NCBI GenBank assembly: GCA_025331565.1
Contig: JAFREQ010000035.1
Span: forward strand, 62,001 to 126,000
Direction of reading: 5' to 3'
Length of the DNA stretch: 64,000 bases
From: Holacanthus passer
Lineage: Eukaryota; Chordata; Actinopteri; Pomacanthidae
In this document: piece after piece, positions 55,901-62,077 of the stretch
Position numbering within the stretch: position 1 is the stretch's first letter
Layout of the letters: each line of letters opens with the position of its first letter
Notes under the pieces: generated by a model
Told to the model about the DNA's origin: nothing
Database searches by the model: none
The model's input: only the letters and a program-made list of their open reading frames with translations
Position numbers and translations under genes: made by a program

Positions 55901-57053
55901 ACAGCATGTGTAATGTCTCTATAAAAAAGGTGGAAAGCACAAAGAAATATAACGGCTTGTTGCTGTACCTGCTTCAGGTGATAAAGCTTTCTAGTTTCCT
56001 GTCCCTGTTGGCACAGTTGTCGACTTAGTTTACATCACCTGGTCTATCTGTTTGATGTTGTGCTTTGAGTGGCCTTGACCTATCTGAGATTGTCTCATTC
56101 ACTGCTCAGCAAAACCGGGAGGAGCCAGTGTATCTGCTGTTTATACTGGTTAGACCTGTAATTACAAGTGGAAGCTCCAAGTACATCAATTCACAACTGG
56201 CATTACACTACACATGCGTCTTGAGTGACCACTTGTGATTGGATCTTGAATTTCCGGCTCTATATGCAAATAAAGATGCACATCTCCCTGTTTGCAAAGA
56301 CCAACATGTGCATGTTTTTTGACACAATTTAATAAATAATATTTTCCGAATTCACAAGCAGGTCCAAGTAATTAACAATTTGTCGTAGGCAGCTTATCAC
56401 AAAGTTTATAAAGTTTCTCCTGAAGCAACAACCAACAAAGATTTTTTAAGGGAGTCTGGACTGGACTTTCTCCACAGGTCACAAAGAAGTAGCCCATGTT
56501 GGTATTTGTAAAATCTGACATGTTCATCATAACATTTCATACATTTAGTGCAAGTTCACAAACATCTGCTGCTTATCTCGAGGTAAGAGAGGCAGGTAAG
56601 AGGTTTCTACCATCCAGCCCTCAGGTGAGATGAAGCAAAATGAAACCCATTTCAGCTCAAGCTCAATCTTAGTTGTTGAATGACACAGTCCAACTAAAAA
56701 CCAACCACAGCGTGACACAAGCGAGGACGGCAGATTCATCATCATGCATTACGGAGAGGAAGAGCGAGACGTATTAGAAGTGACAGATTGCAGACTCAGG
56801 ATTCACTGGTTTTCACGAAACACTGACAACACAACACAAAAATGTCAACGGTGACCTGAATAACCAGAGACACCAGAACAGGACAGGACAGACACAAACA
56901 CACCAGCATCACCACAACCAACAAACGCCTACCTGTCATTGTCCACGCTCCTGAATCCAGGAAGGATGTGTCTGAAGCTGGAGTTACGGTCAAGTTTGGG
57001 TTGACTCTTGGTGCGTTTTATCGAACCCTTCAGCCGTCGACTTAGGAAGCCCT

Positions 57054-57096
<43 letters not shown>

Positions 57097-60000
57097 TCAA
57101 AGAAGCAGAGTCACGGCTAGTTTGCGAGGGAAATCTCCAAGATGTCAATCATTAAGCTCAACTTGGCAGCGGGACAGAAGGTATTAACGCCGACATTTAC
57201 AATCCTAAATTCTGTGACGCAGAATGTCATGAATAGTTAAAGGGTAACAAACGAGCACAGATCTTCATATCAGAGTTGGAAACATCGAGGACAAGGTCAA
57301 ACAGAAAAACATTCCCTGAATACAAAGAGGTGGAAAACTGCCAACACATTCGCAGACACATTCTCAAAGAGCATAATAAGCTGGTGGGTAATATGCATGC
57401 AGAAATTATAGATTGTTTCTCACAGAGGCAATCACGCCGGCGTTTTGTGACAAATTTAGCGACGCGCGAACGCCGTGCGCTTTATAATCATCTTCACACG
57501 CTAATTCGGCGGATACACCCCTTTATTAGTTTTCCCCTTTCTTCTCTTTGTCTGAGTCCGTGTGTTTACTTCTTCTAACATCTGCAATCACACTCCCCCA
57601 AGCACCTCGCCGTCGCCATGGCAACTGCTGGCTGACATTAAGTGCGAGAGAGAATATGAACAAATGAGATGTGGTGCAGAAATGGCAGGCTGTTGCAAGT
57701 TTGGAGAGGCAAAAAGAAAATAAAAAAAAAAATCGTTCACTGCAGGGAAGGAGATCGGGATGAAGACGGAGGACTCGAGTTTGATAGAGCGACTTAGGAG
57801 GGTGGCACGGAGAAGACTTAACCAGAGAGCCAGTATGCAAGAGAAACCAGTTTGGACTCAGGTGTGCATTTTCATTCCAATCCTACAACACTAACAGCTG
57901 ATGCATGCACTGAATTATAGACAAATTCAGGAGACACGATGCGATTCAAATAAAACTCATATAACCTTCAGAGACACACCCACGGCGCTTTGACCTCAAC
58001 TCATTCTCACACATGCAAACATTTCACAAGTGGAGGCGACACGCAGCGAACAGACTTCCCCGCGTCCCAGTCAGGCCATTAACACACCTGTATAATTACC
58101 ACCCACCGTGTGAATAGGTCGCCCCCGGGTAACAATGGGACGGGGATAATTAGAGAGCGACTTCTCAGACGAGCCTGACAGCTGATCACAGAGGAGCCGC
58201 AGCTTCCTGATGAACAACATCTGTCATCAGCAAAACACTTTGGGCGAAGAACAAAGACTTGCTAATGTCAGTGTTTTTAAGCTTGGGAGTGTCTCTGTTT
58301 CATTTGTGCCAAAAACGTGACCACAAACAAAAGCTGTGTCTAAAGTTCAGACTGCATACAAAGTTGTTTTAAGGAGAATTTGTCACCGTGTTTACTCCAA
58401 AAAAGTTTAGTGTGACTTATTCCACTTTCTGTCTTCATCGCTCAGTACAGGTTTATTCATGAGGAGTCGATTGAGCATAATAAGCCTCACGTCTTTTTCA
58501 ATTTAAACATGAAAACAACATGGAAGGAAGACAAATTTTCATGGAAGAATGAGTCGCCATTTTGTCATATTTGCCATCATAGCGTCATTTTAAACTTTGT
58601 GTTTTTAGCAGGAAATGTGGAAACAGAACTGTCTGGGCTCCAACCATTTTGCACTTTGTTTCCATTTTCAAGGGCCAGAAATGAAAAATAAAACATGTGC
58701 TTGTGCGTTTCTATCATTTGGACTTACCTACCACCCCTACCAAATTTTATGACTCTAGTAGTTATATTTCTGAAGATATTGAACCTTGTAAAATGCAATT
58801 CTCAAAATAAAAAAAAAAAAAAAAAAAATAGAATTAATCTTTTGGTGTTAAACAGCATGCACATAAAGCCTGCAAAAATGTAAACATAAAGCTCCACCTG
58901 AAGCTCCGTCACACTCTGTGGTTATGTGAGTAACTCTTAATTCAGCTGAATCTGACATGGTATATGTGAGCCTACAGCTCAGGGGCAATTAGCTAAATGA
59001 ACAGGGCTGAGTCACCGCCGCTGAATCAAACTCTCACTCTCTGTCTCGAGTATCTGCTGTATACATACATCACTCACTCCATGTGTGTGTGTGTGTGTGA
59101 GTGTGTGGGCGCGTGGTTAGATTAACATAGGAACCGTTCTAAACAATGACAAACATGAGTCAGACTCTGTGCAGCAGGAATATTGTTTTCTTCGAACGCG
59201 TGTAGCGTCTCAGATCTGCTCCTTCAACGACATGACAAGGCGAGGACGGCAGTGCGGTAGAAAAATCGACGACACCCACGCATATGCGCAAAACACTGAC
59301 ACACACCTTTTTCGTCGTTTCTGGATATCACTCACTCTCACTTCCGAATTCATAGTAATTCCATGCCTCTTCCCTGTAGCCCCTAGAGAGCGTGTGTGCC
59401 GGCTGCTGTTGGCATATTCACAGCTAACAAATTAAAATGCCTTTCTTTTTTCTCCCCATCCGCAGAAATAAGTCAGTGAATAGAAACCTGTCCCTGTAGG
59501 CGACGTCGATTGATTAGTGGCCGCTTGCTCTGCTTTTACTGCTCTCCTTCCCCTGATGGATGGACCCTGAAGAGCGGAGGGAGGAAGAGAAACAGAAACG
59601 AGCGGAAGAGAGAGAGAAGCCGGGAAGAGACCTATAATTTCTCTTATTATTTTGTGTTCTTTGTTCTGCCTTTTCCTTCTCCAGGTTAAAGGTCAGCAGG
59701 TGTGAATGGCCTATTTTCCCACTTGCATCAGTCAGTAAGGATGACTGATATATTAACATCAGATCAAGACTTCACCTGCTCATACGAGATGACTGAGATC
59801 ATATGCAGGTGTGTCCAGGTGGTGTGGCATCCCTGAAATCTGATTGGCCACCGCATCATCCGACGATCAGTTACCAGTTACCAACTGCATTTTTTGAATA
59901 TGCATTGTTTGCTTTTGCATGCTACTTTTGGAGGTATGATTTATTTTTGAAGACTTAAAAAAGTATTGAAGTATTTACATTATATTTGTATGGTGCCACT

Positions 60001-62034
60001 GAGAGCAAGAGAGAAAAAAAAAGACGTGCAGGAAGGGAAATAGAAGCAGAGACACGCGGTGATAAAAGAGAGAGCACAGAAATAGGTGAGACTGGTCAAA
60101 AAATTGAGAAAATGACAGTGAGTGCCTGCCAGACGGGGATGAGCTGTAGGTGCAGGATAAATGGAAAAAGTGGAGCACAATGTGGAGGTGGCAGAGCATG
60201 AGTTGATAGAAAAAGCAATAGAATGAAAGTAAATGAGGGGGAAAGTGAGGAGAAAAAGTACAGCAAATGAGCGACAAGGTCGCCGGCGGATCAGGGCTCA
60301 GCAGAGCACGGCATCAGACTGAATTAAGCTCGAGCTGAAACAAAAGATGGTCAAATACAGGAGAATTAAGTTTGTTCCTCCCTGTGGCTTCTGTTCGGAT
60401 CAGTCCTTGTCTTAGTGAGGTTACACATCAGGGCACTGACACCTGACTTTTCCTGATGACTGGAAAAACATGCATGTAAAAAGCTTGACCTCAACCTATT
60501 ATGTCTTATGATCAGTTCCTGAAAGCAACACAAGCACTACATAATGAAAGCTGACACCTCATGAGACGCCATACATCATGTCATTGTTCTATTGTGTGGT
60601 AAAGTACTCAAGGGAATTATGAGCTTTGTTTGAATAATGCCTATAAATATCAATGCATGAATGAAAAAACAGGACAGGACATTAATACTGTTGAGGTCCC
60701 TCCATTAATTAATTTGTGCTCGCTCTTTCATAAATATGACTGGCTTTGCTGTGATATCTGGCCTCTCTACGTTTCATTTTGCAAACACCTACTTACACAC
60801 AGGAACATGATAAGGCTATTACAGCCAGTACAACCTGACAGGGGCCACTACAGTGTCGCATGTTAGCGTGAATTTCAATGAGCTCTTTAATTATTCCACA
60901 TTTCTACGGTTGACAGCTAATTAGTGGAAGGAGGGGACGGAATAATCTGATTCAACATGCGTCCTGGAAGGGGAGGAGAGCTTTTCAGCAGCTCCACTCC
61001 TGCCTCATTGTAGCAGCTCTAAAGGGAATTTGATGGTTGTGGAAATATTGTGTTTGTCCATATTTACTATGATATTTGTTTACAGTGTAAATGTGTGTAA
61101 GCTTACCTCTGTGCATGTGTGCACCTCCCGTGTGTGTGTGTGTGTGTGTGAGTGCATAACAGGCTTGCATACTTGATTGTAATCTCAGCCTGTCCAAGCC
61201 CATTAAATCAGCACTAAGAGGATAGCTCAATTTTATTGCTGGGCTTTTTTTTTTTTTTTAGTTTTCTTTTTTTTCATGAAATTAAAGCAAATGCTTGCAA
61301 CAAGTTAATTCTATTCCCTTGGCTCAGCAATTCCAGGCTTCCCTAATGGGAGCTGATAGAATCAGTGCCTGGACAATCAGCAGGGTGTTCCCTGCTTCCA
61401 TATCAACCTCTCTTGTCCCCCTCTAGCACAACCTGATGAAAACAAGAGACATACCTGTCCAATTAGACCCCCTGCTATTATCTGAGAGGAGAGGGGAGGT
61501 GTGGAGGATGGAGTCAGGGAGAGATTGGATAAGGAGCTAAGTCACAATTGAGAATCAATCCAGCCAGCTAGTGCAATCAGCGGGATGTGGACGTGACAGA
61601 CTTAGATAAGGTTTGTTTGTCTGCTGTTTAAACAAGCACTGAATAAGAGAAGCTACCAAGTTGTAACTTTTATATTTAAGGTATGCAATCTTCTGGTATT
61701 TTTGAATTGGCTGTGGAAGATTAGGCTTTGGAGAGATTTTATTTTTTTCTCTCATGCCTACTGGTGAGAAATTGTTTTTGAGAAGTGCTGGAGGATGTGC
61801 TTATGTGTGTGTGTGTGTGTGGCATCCACTTGTGTGTGCAGACACTGAGAGAAAAACATTTTGACAGATTTAGCTCAAGGCCTAGGAGGGGTACTTTAGA
61901 TGTCACCACAACTCTTTTCACTGAAGGAGAAAAGTGAGGGCTGGTTTGTCATTGCTAAAAGTGGTGGAGATGGTGGTGGCAGGAGAGAAGGAGGAGAAGG
62001 AAGACGACCTGCTGCCTGCATGTCCTCCTGTTTG

Positions 62035-62077
<43 letters not shown>

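Larger units (their letters stand above)
25461..56932 (-). other. dab2ip: dab2ip intron B-C (31.5 kb)
   Basis: GT-AG intron, about half the window. It contains most recognised mobile-element relics: two pieces of one Tc1/mariner family (28736-29178, 33510-33757), an L2-type LINE 3' end (45180-46104), a hAT-like MITE (47155-47403), a LINE tail (49090-49310) and a MITE candidate (50300-50847), plus many CA/GT microsatellites. The stretches 29740-29990, 34260-34570 and 48400-48620 are repeat-free and could be regulatory. Short open frames occur on both strands but none resembles a known protein. A nested gene or alternative first exon cannot be excluded but is not supported. Confidence 0.8.

Noticed and set aside
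56040..56280. Possible further MITE (CACTTGTGATTGGATCTTGA region)
   Set aside because: A vague resemblance to a fish repeat, without inverted ends, target duplication or a second copy in the window.
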